A stretch of 32,156 bases of DNA, from assembly GCA_002633005.1 (NCBI GenBank), contig NMRA01000033.1, positions 465,346 to 497,501 on the forward strand. Reading direction: 5' to 3'. The position numbers and the translations under genes were made by a program. Shown in pieces: positions 30,873 to 32,156 of this stretch. Source of the stretch: Phoronis australis. Its lineage: Eukaryota > Phoronida > Phoronidae. Each line of letters begins with the position of its first letter. Position 1 is the first letter of the stretch. The notes below the pieces were generated by a model, which had not been told where the DNA came from, ran no database searches, and was given only the letters and a program-made list of their open reading frames with translations.

Positions 30873-32156
30873 CTAAAAATAAAATTGTAAAGGGTAACTT
30901 AACATTAATGACTACAGTCATTCCAGCACTTGCATTCGTACAGTGTTGTAACAAAAGTTGAAAAATGATAGCAAACTCTGTTACCCATATCACGACACTT
31001 GCCATCAGATCTAGAGTCTCAGGAAGTCCCATGTGACCATTTGAGTCCTATTTTTGATAACCCTTCGTGCAAAAGTGGAACTTTTTAAAAACATTTCCTT
31101 TGAAGAGTGCATACAACATAGCATGTTAAAACTTTACATACATCCGACAAGTCATTTCTGAAATATGACTGAAGTTAGTCAAATTCAGACATTTTCTAGG
31201 GTTCTACATACCCATCACAACAGCTAATGAATAAGAGTTGTCCATGCTCATTACTGGATCCTATGGCTAGTTAAACACGAAAAATTACTTAAGCCCCACC
31301 TCAAACCAATTACCAGGCCCCTGTATCAGGATCACGATGGAGGCACACACTTTCATAGCATTGAGGTTACCCATAGCCACTGGATGAAAATACCATTTCA
31401 ATTACAAGAACTAATTCATTTACAGTTAAGTAACAGGGGCTGCTTCTTGGAACGTCTTGGACCTTTGCCAAGACCGAAACTGTTCTAACTTAAGACAGAC
31501 AAATCTGTCTTACAGTAGTCCAGTTTCATGAAATTTATTGAGACCAAAATTAGGGCTGAAACATTGTCTGCTACAGAATAGGATAAAGATCAACTTTTTG
31601 GTAAAAAGGTACCACTGTCATCAGTGTAACCTGCTGATCTTTTTCACTGTTTTACAATGCAGTGGCCCCAAGCAATGTTAAATTGTGTATTGTCTGCTTT
31701 CAATCCTTACATTGGTAAAGTGTTGACACATCGCAGAATGAGTTACCACAATTCTGATGTCACATTTTTAGCTACACCAGTACCTCATCATGTAAATGAG
31801 GTCACATGCACTTATAGCTATGAGACATGCCAATTTAGAGTTAGTAGAGAATTTTTAAAACTGGATTTCACGCATTGCCTTGCCTTCTAGTAGCTTTGTG
31901 AATCTGCAACAGGTGGCAGTTAGTATGGTCAACAATGGCGAAAATTAACTTAACGGCACCACTGTGTGCTTACACTAATCTCTTGACTACACTAAATGCC
32001 CCACTGTGTACTTAAACCCACCTCTCAACTTCACCGAATGTACTACTGTGTACTTACACACATCTCTCAGCTACACTGAATGTACGACTGTGTACTTAAA
32101 CCCACCTCTCAACTTCACCGAATGTACTACTGTGTACTTACACACATCTCTCAGCT
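30873..32156. other. SLC35F5 upstream intron sequence and satellite
   Basis: No further exon of the - strand gene was recognised up to the window edge, so its first membrane helices must lie beyond. Apart from the satellite at the end, the stretch shows only ordinary AT-rich sequence. Confidence 0.5.
31961..32156. repeat. 42-bp satellite with 84-bp dimer structure (truncated by window)
   Basis: Monomers start at 31961, 32003, 32045, 32087 and 32129 with ACTGTGTACTTA. Two monomer types alternate: A (AAACCCACCTCTCAACTTC) and B (CACACATCTCTCAGCTAC). The A+B dimer of 84 bases is repeated with no visible difference, while the first monomer (31961) is more diverged. The array continues past the window end. 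Confidence 0.95.

Noticed and set aside
31320-31380. Possible upstream SLC35F5 exon on the - strand (reads AMKVCASIVILIQGPG then GTAATT)
   Set aside because: No good acceptor and no match to the expected first two membrane helices.

Overview
This is an animal (metazoan) nuclear window from a draft assembly with two runs of N. It is AT-rich, intron-rich and repeat-rich. It contains parts of two housekeeping membrane-protein genes arranged tail to tail. On the + strand is SEC61B, the tail-anchored beta subunit of the Sec61 translocon: exon 1 near 11.5 kb, stop at 19498. On the - strand is an SLC35F5-like member of the drug/metabolite transporter superfamily: stop at 22244, ten exons visible up to 30872, and a 5' part that lies beyond the window. 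Both were assembled by hand from splice sites, and every exon phase agrees. The proteins are typical of bilaterian animals. The LINE fragments, pearl/Helentron-like tandem element and a few percent divergence between duplicated copies suggest a highly heterozygous marine invertebrate, for example a cephalochordate or hemichordate. The species cannot be fixed from the sequence.

Layout. 1-672 is unassigned. 673-4226 and 5479-9098 are two copies of one noncoding ~3.6 kb segment around gap 4812-5478; an unusual array of CTTAAG palindromes (4243-4699) sits between the first copy and the gap. 9099-11450 is unassigned and is followed by SEC61B. Intron 1 holds a higher-order tandem repeat (12720-13901) whose eight units each carry an invariant GCCACTAG box in a CTCF-like context, ending in a hairpin. 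14035-15931 and 16092-17956 are two copies of a ~1.9 kb segment carrying SEC61B exons 2 and 3, again directly around a gap. Each copy begins with a foldback centred on TGACGTCA and a decayed LINE fragment. Intron 3 and exon 4 follow. 19499-22243 is the shared 3' intergenic/UTR stretch. SLC35F5 follows on the - strand, with a 5'-truncated LINE (25110-26335), copies of an exon end plus splice donor, a large hairpin (28967-29128), a 5 x 40 bp minisatellite (29966-30165) and a 42/84 bp satellite cut by the window edge.

Main conclusions. Both N gaps lie between near-identical direct copies, and the copy ends coincide with gap edges. This is the signature of two haplotypes placed in tandem by the assembler, so the doubled SEC61B exons are probably not real; using both sets would also break the reading frame. 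The most unusual native structures are the CTCF-box higher-order repeat in SEC61B intron 1, the CTTAAG palindrome array, and the SLC35F5 exon-end/splice-donor repeats. No gene outside the two named here could be supported.
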